Shown here: in pieces, positions 1 to 12,016 of the stretch
How positions within the stretch are numbered: position 1 is the stretch's first letter
Layout: each line of letters begins with the position of its first letter
Source of the DNA: Calamus simplicifolius
Taxonomy: Eukaryota > Streptophyta > Magnoliopsida > Arecales > Arecaceae
Direction: 5' to 3'
NCBI GenBank assembly: GCA_900491605.1
Contig: UESW01003831.1
Coordinates: 199,100-263,099, forward strand
Length of the DNA stretch: 64,000 bases
Program-made: the position numbers and the translations under genes
The notes under the pieces: generated by a model
The model's database searches: none
What the model was told of the DNA's origin: nothing
What the model saw: the letters and a program-made list of their open reading frames with translations, nothing else

Positions 1-46
1 TCAACACAATCATCAAATGATTGGCTTTAGGATACAATTCCCAACA
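1..46 (-). repeat. 3' LTR of the Copia element (first 46 bases only)
   Basis: This stretch matches 7768-7813 almost perfectly. On the minus strand it starts TGTTGGGAATTG, directly after a polypurine tract at about 47-60. The rest of this LTR is beyond the left edge. Confidence 0.88.
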
Positions 47-207
47 AACTCCCACTTAGCCTAAAGCCACTCATTACAGTATCTAATACCCATCTTCAAT
101 TTATAGTCATCAAACTCCTTGATGCTGAGTGCTTTAGTAAATGGGTCACCTAGGTTTTCCTTTCCATCAATCTTCTGAAGATTTATGTCACCTCGGTCTA
201 CAATCTC

Positions 208-1758
208 TCATATAAGATGAAACCGACGCAGTATGTACTTGGTGCGCTGATGTGCTTGTGGTTTCTTTGCTTGAGCTATGGCATCAGTACTGTCACTGTA
301 CAACAGGACTGATCCATCTATTGAAGGTGTCACTCCAAGCTCAGAGAGAAACTTACATAGCTTCTTTCGTAGCATCTGATGCAGCGATGTACTCTGCCTT
401 GCACACGAATCTGCCACTATATGTTGCTTGGAACTTTTCCAGCAAACAGCTCCACCATTTAGGATAAACACGAAACCCGATACACTTTTGCTATCATGAT
501 GATCTGATTGGAAACTGGAATCAGTATATCCAACAAGTTTCAAATCAGACTCTCCATAGACTAACCACTGGTCCTTAGTATTTCTTAAATACTTAAGGAT
601 TATCTTAACAACTTGCTAGTGTTTTTCTCCTGGATCATATTGGTATCTACTCACTACTCCTAGTGAGTATGCCACATTTGCTCTTGTACATGTCATGGTG
701 TACATAATCGATCCTACTGCCGAAGCATATGGAATTCGACTCATACGTTCTCTTTCATTAGGAGTTGTCGGACAATCCTTCTTAGAAAGATGAATTCCAT
801 GGCCTATTGGAAGATAGCCTTTCTTGGAATTCTCCATGCTAAACCTCTTTAGCACTGTGTCAATGTACGTAGATTGGGATAAACCAAGCATCCTCTTAGA
901 TCTATCTCTATAGATCTTCATCCGAGGATGTATGATGCTTCTCCCAGATCTTTCATGGAGAATTGTGATGATAACCATGTCTTTATTCCTTGTAATGCAG
1001 GGATATCATTCTCGATTAAGAGAATGTCATCCACATATAATACAAGAAATATAATAACGGAACCGTTAGCCCATTTATAAATGCAAGGTTCTTCTTTATT
1101 CTTAATAAAGCCATAAGATTTGATCACTTTTTTAAATCGTATGTTCCAACTCCTAGATGCTTACTTAAGTCCATAAATAGACTTCTGTAGCCTGCACACT
1201 TTAGACTCGTCTTTAGATATAAAACCTTCAGGCTGTATCATATACACTGTTCTTCTAAATCACCATTTAGAAAAGCGGTTTTAACATCCATTTGTCAAAT
1301 CTCATAATCTAAGTGTGCTGCTATAGCTAGCATAATCCGAATGGATTTCAGCATTGCCACAAGAGAAAACGTTTCATCATAGTCAATACCATAACGTTGA
1401 CGATACCCCTTGGCAACCAGACGTGCTTTATAGGTCTCAACCTTTCCATCTGCGCCTCTTTTCCTCTTGAAAACCCACTTATACCCTATGAGTTTTATCC
1501 CTTCGGGTGGGTCACTAATGTCCATACATTATTGTCCTTCATGGAATCAAGTTCGGATTTCATGGCATCAAGCCATTTATTAGAGTCAGTCCTTTGCATA
1601 GCATCCATATAGGTGATCGAATCCTCGTTGTTCTCATCGAGTTCAACAGGATCATCATTCTGGACCAAGAAACCTAAGTATCTGTTCGGTTGATGTGGTA
1701 CTCTACCAGATCGCCTTAATGGTGCATCTAAAATGGGTTTTGAGTTTGATCTAATCAA
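208..1758 (-). pseudogene. Copia reverse transcriptase and RNase H, broken into several frames
   Basis: The reverse transcriptase reading opens with NKWLDAMKSELDSM (about 1620), then KARLVAKGY and YDETFSLVA (about 1380-1440). It resumes in another frame with the catalytic motif YVDDILL (about 1040). A third frame (616-978) covers the thumb and connection region. RNase H lies at 208-543, with GYTDSSFQSD, SGFVF and SDSTDAIA. Multiple stops and frameshifts separate the blocks. The usual SAEAEY of RNase H is replaced by a degraded ARQST sequence. Confidence 0.9.
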
Positions 1759-1796
1759 CTCAGATTCTAAGGGTTCACTGGTTTGTGTTGTTCCTT

Positions 1797-3160
1797 CTAC
1801 ATGATGAACTTCCTTAAGTTCAATATTAGAGCTATTTGTTCATTCACTAAGGAACTCCTTTTCAAGAAAAACTGCTCTATTACTAATGAACAACTTTTGT
1901 TCTTCAGTATTGTAGAAGTAATATCCTTTGGTTTCTTTCGGATAGCCGATGAAAAAATATTTGTCAGATTTGGGTTCAAGTTTATCTGATTTTGCACATT
2001 TCACATAAGCTGGACACCCCCAGACTCTCAGATAGGTGATTACCGGTTTATGTCCATACCATCTCATGTGGAGTTTTTGAAACAGACTTACTTGGAACCT
2101 TATTGAGAATATGACAAGCTGATTCTAACGCATATCCCCAAAAGGATATTGGCAAGCTTGCAAAACCCATCATGGACCGAACCATGTCTAACAGAGTTCG
2201 ATTTCTCCTTTCTGACACACCGTTATGTTGTGGTGTTCCTGGAGGAGTCCATTGGGAGAGAATCCCATTCTCCCTTAAATATGTCACAAAGTCATTGAAA
2301 AGGTATTCACCTCCTCGATCTGATCGAAGGATCTTAATACATTTTCCTATTTGTTTTTCTACTTCTTTATGATATTGTTTGAACATTTCAAACGATTCAG
2401 ATTTATGTCGCATAAGATAGACATAGCCGAACCTAGAAAGATCGTCTGTAAAAGTAATGAAGTAGTAATATCCATCTTTGGCACAAGTGCTCATTGGTCC
2501 ACATACATCAGTATGTACTAGACTTAATAGCTCTTTAGCTCTTTCACCTTTTCCAGTAAAAGATGACTTGGTCATTTTACCAAGAAGACAGAATTCATAG
2601 GTAGTTAATGATTCACAATCATCAACTCGAAGGATGCCCTCCTGAGTTAACATGTTTAATCTATTCTTATTGATATGACCCAGCCGATGGTGCCAAAGAT
2701 AAATGTCTATGACATCAGTTGTTCTAGGGCGCTTACTTGATTTGTACACTACATTCACAGGCTATGATAATATATAAATGCCATTAGATAAATGCCCAGT
2801 CATTACAGTGACTCCATTCATAATGATATTCAAAGTAACATCCTTTATTGAAATTTCATAATGACTTTTGGCCATAAGGCCTACAGAAATTACGTTCAAC
2901 AAGAACGTTGGGCAAAAATGACAATCATTTAGTATAATGATATTTCTATTGAAAACTATTTCAAGAACTCCTAATGCCAGAACTGGAACTAATCTTTCAT
3001 CGCCGACATTAAGGAATCTTTCATTGTCCTCAAATCTTTTAGTGACCTGTAGTCCCTGTAATGAATTGCAAATGTTAAAAGGACTCCCGGTATCCAATAC
3101 CCAGGTCTATTATCATATACAGAAAAATTACAAGGTGTTATCATATAAATACCTTGTTGA
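1797..3160 (-). pseudogene. Copia protease and integrase region, broken
   Basis: The protease reading begins near 3097 with the active-site motif DTGS. It runs into the pre-integrase zinc finger (LWHHRLGHINKNRL, about 2690) after an in-frame stop near 2760. The integrase core shows the DDE landmarks: HTDVCGPMS (about 2510), TFTDDLSRFGY (about 2430) and SDRGGEY (about 2320), then ERRNRTLLDMVRSM and WGYALE. The reading shifts frame at about 2050 and carries on to about 1797. Known Angela-type integrases have the same motif order and wording. Confidence 0.9.
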
Positions 3161-3199
3161 GCAACATCTTGCTCCTTTTTCTTCTTCGGCCTGTTTGGA

Positions 3200-3985
3200 T
3201 CAGTGTGGCAATGTAAAGAGGACAGTTCCTCTTCCAGTGCCCTTGCATCTTGCAATGAAAGCATTCAGCTTAACTTTTATCAACTTTCTTCTTCTGCATC
3301 TGACCCCTTATAGATGTCCTAGCATGTTGCACCTTTTTCTTATTCTTTTTCTTCTTCCCTTTCCCAAAGGGTTGCCGCCCTACCTTAGATCCTTCAACCA
3401 CATTAACCAAACCCTTAGAGAGCTGGTTATCCTTCTCAAAGTTTTGTAACAACCCCAACAAACCATGGTAGTTGACTACAAGCTTTATCATTCGAAAATG
3501 AGTAAGGAAAGGTCGGAAGGATTGAGGCAAGGAATTCAGGATCACATCTTTTCCCAACTGCTCATATAGGGGAAAGCCGAGCTTGCTTAGCAGTTCTATC
3601 TTCTCGATCATGTAAAATACATGATCAGTGATAGGAGATCCATCCCTCATTCGAGCATTAAAAATAGCACAACTAGTCTTGTGCTTTTCAACGTCGTCAG
3701 GTGTGCCGAAAGATTCATTCAACGCTTGAATGATTTCTTCTGGCTGAGCATTCTCGAACCGGCGACCGAATTCATCATTCATTGCTGCTAGCATGATGCA
3801 ACGTAAGCTAGTTCTATCATTGAGCCACTTCTGATAAGTGTCTTTCTCAGAACTTTGTGTGTTTGCATCATGTATCTTTGGTGCAGATTATTAAGAATAT
3901 ATAGAATCCTCTCATGCTCAAGGACGATCTTAAGTTTTCTAAACCATCTATTGAAATTTGAACCATTCAACTTGTCACTATCCAA
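3200..3985 (-). pseudogene. Copia gag, frameshifted, with intact zinc-knuckle motif
   Basis: Gag forms the particle coat that packages element RNA. The reading starts at 3985 with residues MDSDKLNGSNFNRWF, the usual Copia gag opening (LNGxNFxxW). It shifts frame between about 3790 and 3880 and continues to about 3270. A zinc knuckle, CFHCKMQGHWKRNC (CX2CX4HX4C), lies just past a further frame change at about 3218-3262. A lysine-rich stretch (about 3300-3370) precedes the knuckle. At least two frameshifts and an in-frame stop make it non-functional. Identification rests on position and motifs. Confidence 0.85.
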
Positions 3986-5637
3986 TAGGGACCTTAATGA
4001 TAAATTAGTGGCATTTTCTGCATAAGGAAAAACTAAAGCTTATTAGTATATAAATTGATTCAGTCTAAAGACTTGGACTTTAGTCTAAAGATTCTCCTAC
4101 TATTTTATTTAAATTGGCAGCCTCTACACCCCAATTCGAAGAATTATTCTTAATTCTTTAGCGGGCACTAAGATTACATAGACTACATACAGGCCCAAGT
4201 GAAGCTTGGCCAACCCATATGCATCTAAGAGTAGGTTCAAAACCAATTGTTTCCCAAAAATTCTTAGTGTTCAGTTTTGCCCCATGTACCTCTTCAGCAG
4301 GCATGGAGTGCCTCCACTGAAAGTTCTGGTTAGGTCCAACCATTAAATGATATAATCAGTGTAACCTATCAATAGACAACCAAGCCCGAGTGAAGCTTGG
4401 CTCACCTGACTGTCTATTTAATAGTTACGCTGACTTATCATATAATGAATGATAATTCCGATGGTTGACAAGCACCAGGCATGGAGTGCCTCCAATGATT
4501 ATCAAGACATCGGACTCATTATCACCCACCTTAATGGGAGGCTATGATCTAGTTATCATATAACTATTTCATTTTAAGGACCTAATAATTTTAGAGGATT
4601 TTATAATTTGAAGACAAATTGACTAATCAAGTTCTCCCACTGAATGTATGAAATGGGTAGAATGAAACAAGATTAAGTCAGGTTAAGTGGCACCTAAATC
4701 AGTCAGACTGATTTCCTTACAGGCATGGGTCAACCGAATCAGGTAAATGATCTGAATCATAAATGGTTCACCACATTGACCAGGTGAGTGAGATCGATGG
4801 GAGGGATATGCCATTAACTCGTTAAAGACGCATCAATACGAGTAGCTCCCAATTAAAAACCATTCGATCGTTGATCCTAGAGCAACTTGCCAACTCACCT
4901 TGACATCATATGGTTAACCAATTCTGATTTGACCATCTAAGAGATTCATGCTCAACCACGGAGCCTAATCTACTTCCATTTGGTTTAATCAAAGAGAAGG
5001 ACATGATCAACTACAACTATTGTTTGATTTAGAGCATTCTTAACCTAATCTAATTAGATTTGTTCAAATACTCTTTTAGTCCAGTTGATTTAAACCTTAG
5101 GGTCTAACCCTTTATGGACCCGATTTAGCTAACCCAAAAGATTAAATATATTTCATGTTTACATGTCATATATTTCAATCAAGCATCACATGTATTATGT
5201 TACTACTCATAATTCCTATATTTAGATCATATCTAAAGAGATTATGAATTAACATTTGACATTCAAATTAGACTCTCATAAATATTTGTATGTTTCATAA
5301 CATAGACATCATGCCATCATATATCATATCTATGTTTTATACTAAACATGCAAATATCATGCTTTTATACAACATCAATATGTATCAAATATAAAACATC
5401 TTTTGAGAGTGCGTGTAATCTATGTTTTGATGCAAAGCTCAATTTAAATTATTTTTGGATTGAGCATCAATGATAAAACAATAGCACGACAATATGTCAC
5501 AGAATACCTCATGAATGGGTAATTTGGATTTTCAATCCATCTGTGACCATATAGCCTTGCGATTAGTTTTAGCCATAATTACATAATTAATAAGAATATT
5601 AATTTACATGCAATAAATTAGATCAATAAGAAACCAT
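3986..5637 (-). other. Untranslated leader of the Copia element
   Basis: This 1.65-kb AT-rich stretch between the primer binding site and gag has no long open frame. It holds a diverged internal duplication: GGCATGGAGTGCCTCCA occurs near 4302 and 4476, and a GTGAAGCTTGGC motif near 4199 and 4390. I see nothing else in it. Confidence 0.6.
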
Positions 5638-5649
5638 GCTCTGATACCA
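5638..5649 (-). other. Primer binding site (initiator tRNA-Met type) of the Copia element
   Basis: The minus strand reads TGGTATCAGAGC, the standard plant Copia primer binding site complementary to the 3' end of initiator tRNA-Met. It starts two bases after the LTR, which fixes both the LTR boundary and the minus-strand orientation. Confidence 0.9.
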
Positions 5650-5651
5650 TT

Positions 5652-7813
5652 TGTTGGGAGAGTTAATCTCCGAGGCATGCATATTTTAAAATTTGATAAC
5701 AATTATCAATGCAGAAATTTAAAGATTACATATTAATCTTTCTAACATGCATCAAGATCATATCTTTGCCTTATATTATAAGATCGTTTGATCTAAGTAT
5801 TGCATATAAATTAAATAATTAAGATCATATCTTAATCTTCAAGATGAGAAGTCATACTACTCATCTTGAAGCCTGCCTTAAGATCTAAGGATCAAATCAC
5901 TCACCTTAAGAACAGTAGGTAAATCCTTTTGCTCTGCAGCCGTTCAATCGTCCGGCCTCTAGTATTGTCCACGCGAAGCCCCCGAATGATCGAATTCGGG
6001 AGTGCTAGCTCGGAAAAATAATTTTGCTGATCTTGAATTCTTCACTTGAATCTTCCTCCAAGATCCACCAAGCTTTTGCTAACACTAAAATCACAGAATT
6101 TTCTGTTCTAACTCTTAGAATGTAACACTTGGTTCTAACTATTTAGAATTTTTGATCTCTTTTAATCTTGTGTTATCTGGTGAGGGATGTCCTCTATTTA
6201 TAGTTCATATTAGCCAGCCTATTGAATTCTAACATTTAGAATTCTGCTATTTTTGTGAAAACCAAAGAGACATATTAAATTCACACACTTATCAATGCAT
6301 GAAGAGTTGTGTGGAGTGCTCTTCCAAAGAGTTAATTCACACGCTTGTCAATGCACGAAGAGTTGTGTGGAGTGCTCTTCCAAAGAGGCACATTCACTTG
6401 TCAATGCACGAAGAGTTGTGGAGTGCTCTTCCAAAGAGGCACATTAATTCAGTCAATGCACGAGTTGTGTGGAGTGCTCTTCCAAAGAGACCTTTTAGCA
6501 AAATTTATTTTTCTTGAACTTGAAAATCATTTGAAGAAGACTAAAAGTTATAAATTAAATTCTGCATGAGAATTTAATTTCTCATGAGATGAGATTTTAG
6601 TTATCTCATCATGCGAGAAAACCTCACACATGGGGTCGGATTTTTGGTTTTAAGCTAATTTGAATTTATTGGATTAAACCAATATAGATCATGGTCCTAG
6701 CCCAAATCAAATTTGGCTAATCCTGAATCTATTTAAATCCAAATCAAGTCTAATTTCAAATCAATATTTGAAATTGATTAGTCCTTCTAATAGACTTAAA
6801 CCAAATTGAATCTTATTCACTTGTACTTAATCCAATTGAGATAATTCAATCAATCAAATTGATTAATTAAATCATATACGATTCTCAATCGTTGATCAGC
6901 AAATAGATCATCCTAGGAAACTTCTATGCGTGTGACTCTCTAGGTTCGAACCTAAGCCGGTAGCATAGAAATAATTTTCTATACTAATCGATGTGCCCAT
7001 CTAGCAATGGAACCCGACGTCCGGATAGGTCGAAGAGTTGCCGAGCAAACTCCAAGAACCCTAAGAAACAGTTACCGTATAATTCATCCTCTTGACCACA
7101 AATGCTAAGGATGGCTTAAGAGCCTGTCAACTCTAAACAGCAAATCCATAAAGTGATTTCAATTTTAGTGATCATGTGACTTTCACATGAAGTGCCTTGG
7201 CCAAGGTCTTGCTAAATTGAAACACAAGCATTTCTCCTTTTAACGGGATAGGTCAAATTCCATCTTGATCCACAACTGACTACCACAAGTACTTGACTGC
7301 ACCCAGTAACCTTTCGTAGCTGGATTAGAAATCCAGGTGGTCCGGCACCTAAGTACAATGAGTTTCTTGTAAGCCACTGGTTGTGATCTTCAGGTCTGAA
7401 GGATACTTATACCTATATCTTCTCGGATTAACTCTTGACAGTAGAGTATCCGGAAATGAGTCACGTTCGGTGAAATGTACTCCTACACTTTCACCTGTAT
7501 GTCATACCAGTGTCTCTACACTCCTTGGTTAAGAGGATAACCAACAAATATGATATACAACGTCCTATAATTGATAGTACTATGGCCCTGTCATAGTATA
7601 TCATTTGGTCGCGAACTCTTTTAAGGACCTTCAAAGATAAATCCTCCTTTATCGTGAAGGAAGATCCTGAGGGCTTCATTACTATTAGGAGTTTTAAGAA
7701 GATGTTCTTGTAATGAATAAACTGCCAAATAACTTTTATTAATATATCAATTTATATACAATTTACATCAATACAATCATCAAATGATTGGCTTTAGGAT
7801 ACAATTCCCAACA
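5652..7813 (-). repeat. 5' LTR of the Copia element
   Basis: It is bounded by TGTTGGGA at 5652 and CCCAACA at 7813. It contains a tandem array of about 55-bp units at about 6290-6495, with the shared motif GTGGAGTGCTCTTCCAAAGAG in four copies. Short open readings here (6299-6569, 7491-7679) come from the array and have no protein signature. Confidence 0.88.
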
Positions 7814-9308
7814 CATTTGGCATACAAAGCTAGTATCGTTGGACCTATTCAATATCGTTGGATGTACCCATTGAGAGGTAACTAACTTAGTGTACCTATT
7901 TTATTTTATATATTATGTTCACTCTATTGAGTTTCTTTTTTAAAAAAAAAATTTAAACTTTTAGGTACCTAAAGAAATTAAAAAATATATATTCGAAATA
8001 AGTCAAGAGTTGAAGGATCAATATGCAATGCATAATTGGTGGAGTCATCTAATTTTGTATCGCACTACTTCGATGAACATATCCAAACTAAGAATCGAAA
8101 AGTGTCATGTAGTTTAGATGCTTGTAGATAGCCATTTAAAGCAGATGATGGAAGCATCTCCATTTTTAAAACTATTGGTAGGCCATTTGGCCCCGAAAAT
8201 AGGAGATATATATTGAACGAAGAGTTTAAAGCTGCTCACAATTATATTTTGATGAATTTCTCTAAAGTAAAACTATTCATAGAGTAAGATATTATTTCTT
8301 TCATTTACTTTGATACTTAATTTATTTTGCTTTGATACTTAATTTATTTCTTTATATTATTTTCAGCTAAGTTGATATAAACTGTTATTTATAAAGGATG
8401 TTTTATGATATGTGGAGACAACAAGATCCTTACATTAGCGATGATGAAATTGATCTAAAACTTTATACGAAGTTTGCATATTGGTTCAATATCGATCATG
8501 TAAGTATTAAATTTACACATTGTTTCTAGGTTAACAAGTACATACTGTATACATACTTATTATGTTATACTAATTTTTTAGACTAATAATGCTTCATCGA
8601 ATGTTGATAATATTTTCATTAAATTCCTAGCACAATGACCATTGTCTAGAGCGAATATATATATCAGATATTTTATGAATGGGTACAAGTTTCAGATTGA
8701 ATCATTGGGTTCTTCAAGAGCAACTCAAAATTGGGGGTTACGTATGCAAGGTCAAACTGTTAGTGCAGATCAGCAAGATTATTATGGAAAGCTAAAGGAG
8801 ATTGTTGAAGTCCTGGTTGGTCTATTAATTGAACTGTATTGTTCAACTGCAAATGGTTTGATCCAACTCCAAATGTGGAAACTAAAGTGCATCATAATTA
8901 TAATCTTGTTGAAGTAAATCATAGAAGAAGGTTGAACAAATATAAACCATTCATTCTAGCATCTCAAGCTGAACAAGTGTACTACTCCACATATCCAAGC
9001 CTTCAAAACAATAAGTGAGATTGGTGGGCTGTTAGTAAAATAAAGCCACGGACGACCATTTCTATGCCATTACGCTCATCTACGCAAACACTTGAATCCC
9101 TAGCTTTCCAAGAAGATGTCATGGAAGCACATGCAATGCAAGATGATTCGCTTAATCTAGATCCAATCCGCAATGACCCAACTAGTGCTTTACTTGAAAT
9201 TAAGGATGTCAATGATGTCTCAAATGATGAAGAAGATGAATATCAATCGCAGTTTGAGACAGAATCGGACAAAGAACCCAAACTTGAGGATATAAATGAT
9301 AGTGACTG
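7814..9308 (+). pseudogene. CACTA TNP2-type transposase remnant (DUF4218 and DUF4216)
   Basis: At 7814-7890 the reading gives GPIQYRWMYPLRG, matching the DUF4218 signature that follows the TNP2 transposase core. At 8642-8917 the reading NGYKFQIESLGSSRATQNWG, then DYYGKLKEIVEV, is DUF4216. The domain continues in shifted frames through KPFILASQAEQVYYSTYPS (about 8945-9000). An acidic tail (9064-9309, EDEYQSQFETESD) is typical of the C-terminus. At least three frame changes and several stops make it inactive. The N-terminal catalytic part is not in the window. Confidence 0.78.
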
Positions 9309-9407
9309 AGTATTTATACTTGTGATTATATTTAGAAATAAAAACTTTTATTTTATGCTTTTTGATTATTCAAGTTGATTCATTACAATTCTTTTGGATC
9401 TACAATA

Positions 9408-11085
9408 CTATGAGGGGTCATGGTCGATTCATAGTTAGGAGGCGTTCAGTTGGCATGGGCAATGACTCTCCTTTTGATGCAGCACATGATAGCTCCTCCA
9501 GACAGGAGCAATATATGCATGAGACATCTGCTGATGAGATGCTAGGATCATCTGCCAGGCCATCGTCAGGCGATAGTACTTTCTCTAGCAGGAGAAGAAG
9601 GCTTCTACCGGTTGATGGCCAGTAGTGTATTTTTATCTTTAAATTAATTTGTTCATACAATTGTTATGTTATTAAATTATATCTTATATTTTACTAAACT
9701 TGCATAGATTTGTAGAAAGACATGTTGTCTCAAGGTGTATCACAGATATATTTAAAAGGTGTGCAAACCCGAAGGGCTACTGTGGGGACCGTATTAGTTA
9801 GAAGGTGAGGGAGTTCTATTGGACAAAGTTTCAAGTACGTAACTTATATTTATATTTATGTTGATACAATTTCAAACTTATTCATTTTAATATATTAGCT
9901 AGTTGTGTTTATTATTATAAATATGTTTGGATTATTTTGATTTTTGCTTCAGTTCTGATATAGAATTATATATACAAGGTTAGTATATATTAATTGCATG
10001 GTGCTTAATTGTATTTATAATGTCATATTATCAACATTTATATATATAATTTATTTATTATAATATGCATTATTATTTAACTTGCATAAAGAATTTGAGT
10101 GGGATCCAACCCTAATTTCTTTTGTAAAAAGGGCTTGGAATTCACTTGTTGGCTGCCGATACTCTGATAATTTATGTCACTGGTGGAGAGCATCAAAATG
10201 CTCTATTCATATCACCGATTCAATATGGGATGGCTGGCAGCAGAAGTGGACAGATCCTGAATGGCGTAAGAGGTCGGCCATAGCTAGCTCAAACCGTCGA
10301 TCTAATAAAGGTGGTTCGGGCATTGGTATTTCTTGCCACACAATGTGATCCATTTCGATTGAGTAGCATCAGCATCGTTTAGTAAGTATATAAATTTATT
10401 TATTTTGTATACATAATAATAATAATTTTTTTAAATGAGCAAAACTATAAATTTGAAATGTTATTTTTCAAAGGCTAAAGGAAGGCGTTAATCCTGGGCA
10501 CTGGAAATTGTTCAAGGCAACTCACATGAGAAAAGATGAGTCTTGGGTCGATAGTCCCTCTTAGAGTATTGAAGTAAGTATATCATTGAAAACATAATGT
10601 TTTAATTAATATATTTGCTCTAATATGAGTTGCATTATATTTGATATGTATTCCTTGTAGACTCGTGTGGATGAGCTATTATCTTAGACCATACAACTAT
10701 TAGAGGAGGGAGGGTCCATGGCCGATCATTCGTCGCACGAGAGACTACATCTTTTTAGAGGCTATTGGCGCACAACCAAACGATCATAGGGTTTACGGTC
10801 TGGTCACCAAAGCTTCTACATTCTTTGGCTGACGCGGTTTCTCTTCATCCATTCAGGGTAACACCGGCGAGTACAAAGATATTGAGCATTCCATTATGGA
10901 ATGTGTGAGATCTAAGATGATGACTAAGATCATGGACATCAGGCAAAATCAGCGAGAGAAGCGCGTTCATTATGAGCAGCAGTTACATAAGATGCGATAT
11001 TTGGTTACGAGAATGTCGTAGTTGACGTCGACACAGTTCTCTGATCCACTTCTAGCTCCAGATGACCCTCCCTCCAACTGATCGG
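9408..11085 (+). pseudogene. CACTA second protein, Transposase_24 (Ptta/En/Spm) remnant
   Basis: A serine- and arginine-rich N-terminus (9411-9625) precedes an intron-like gap. The Transposase_24 domain then reads FEWDPTLISFVKRAWNSL, DSIWDGWQQKWTDPEWRKRS and SSNRRSNKGGSGIGIS at 10082-10345. It resumes at about 10470 with RLKEGVNPGHWKLFKATHMR. A C-terminal piece at about 10750-11030 reads NDHRVYGLVTKAS and a coiled-coil-like SIMECVRSKMMTKIMDIRQNQ. The PF03004 family has this order. Stops and frame changes break it. Confidence 0.75.
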
Positions 11086-11319
11086 CATTGATATTTTTAG
11101 ATTTTTTTTTGTATTTTATGAGTATTATATTTATATGCTACTCTTTTGGTATTTATGTGCTACTAGTTTGTATTATAAATATTTATATTTTATATATTTT
11201 ATTTTCATTTTTATTGAAAGATTTTGTTTATGAATGTGTTTTTAGTTTTAATTTAATATTATTTTAGTAGATGATAAAAGAAAAATAATTAATTATTAAT
11301 TTTAAAATAAAAAAATTAG

Positions 11320-11724
11320 TAATGTCAAATTGGCGTTGCTAATTTGGCAGGTTTGGTTCTTACCTATGCCTAGCTAATTAGTGATGCCTTAATGATGTAA
11401 CTAATTAGCTATGCCTTAATGGCGTAGCTAATTAGCGACTAACAGCGATGCAACAAAATTAGCTATGCCTTAATGTCATAGCTAACGGCGTCGCTAATTA
11501 GCGATGACTGACTGGTTTCGCTAATTAGTGATGCCCAAACAACTACACCATCCGCATGGCTAATTAGTGACAAACTACTTCGGCATCACTAATTTTGTTA
11601 GTGATGAACGTTTTAGCGATGGATTTTTGCGCTTTACTGTTGCATCACTAAACAATTTAGGGATGACCTTTGGTTTGTTATTGACACCATAATGGCATCA
11701 CTCATTTGGATAAATCTTGTAATG
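11320..11724. repeat. CACTA subterminal repeat region and degenerate terminus
   Basis: Many copies of a short motif (GCTAATTAGCGATG and variants, both orientations) fill the region. It ends in TCTTGTAATG, one base from the inverted CACTA end. Such clustered motifs are known transposase binding sites in this superfamily. Confidence 0.7.
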
Positions 11725-12016
11725 TATTCTTTTATATAAAGAATAGAAATATGAGCCATATCCCTATTCTGTTACTTATTAGGAGCATGGGTCATATTAC
11801 CATTCTTTTACTCTTATACTTCAAAAAAATAATAGGATATAAATCATAAGTTCTTTTTTGGTTAATGTGTGACTTTTTGGTTTTTAGATCCATGTAAATC
11901 TAGAGATGAGGAAGTGATTGGATTTAAGCATGATTATATGCGAATGTAGCCAAATCTGTCTCAATTTAATTAGGTGAAACTTAAAATGAAAATGATCCTT
12001 AACCCCTAGATATAAC
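11725..12016. other. Intergenic spacer between two elements
   Basis: This AT-rich stretch has no reading frame worth reporting. The segment 11740-11820 (ATATGAGCCATATCCCTATTCTG) is similar to 22490-22555, so it is probably a scrap of a dispersed repeat. Confidence 0.5.

Larger units (their letters stand above)
1..7813 (-). mobile_element. Ty1/Copia LTR retrotransposon, Angela/BARE-like, decayed, 3' LTR cut by window edge
   Basis: The 46 bases at the window start repeat, with one visible mismatch, as the 46 bases ending at 7813; both end in CCCAACA, the inverted form of an LTR starting TGTTGGG. The 5' LTR is therefore 5652-7813 (about 2.16 kb), and 1-46 is the start of the 3' LTR, which continues off the window. 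A primer binding site matching initiator tRNA-Met (TGGTATCAGAGC) lies at 5638-5649, two bases inside the 5' LTR. A purine-rich tract, AAGTGGGAGTT on the minus strand, abuts 46. Gag, protease, integrase, reverse transcriptase and RNase H follow in Copia order. The integrase reading resembles Angela/BARE elements, which also have LTRs of this length. The reading frame is broken at many points, so this copy cannot be autonomous. It interrupts a CACTA element at 7814; the left target site lies outside the window. Confidence 0.93.
7814..11724 (+). mobile_element. CACTA (En/Spm) DNA transposon, right part, interrupted by the Copia element
   Basis: Three pieces of CACTA coding sequence lie in order on the plus strand: a DUF4218 scrap (7814-7890, GPIQYRWMYP), a DUF4216 domain (about 8640-9010) and a plant Transposase_24 domain (about 10082-10560). 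The last 400 bp (about 11320-11690) are packed with degenerate copies of GCTAATTAGCGATG in both orientations, as in CACTA subterminal regions. TCTTGTAATG at 11715-11724 differs by one base from TCTTGTAGTG, the inverted CACTA terminus. The left half must lie beyond the window, because the Copia element splits the DUF4218 domain. All frames carry stops. Confidence 0.82.

Noticed and set aside
5638..5649. tRNA-Met gene fragment
   Set aside because: Only the primer binding site complement is present, placed exactly beside an LTR; the same holds for 23482-23494. No cloverleaf can be formed.
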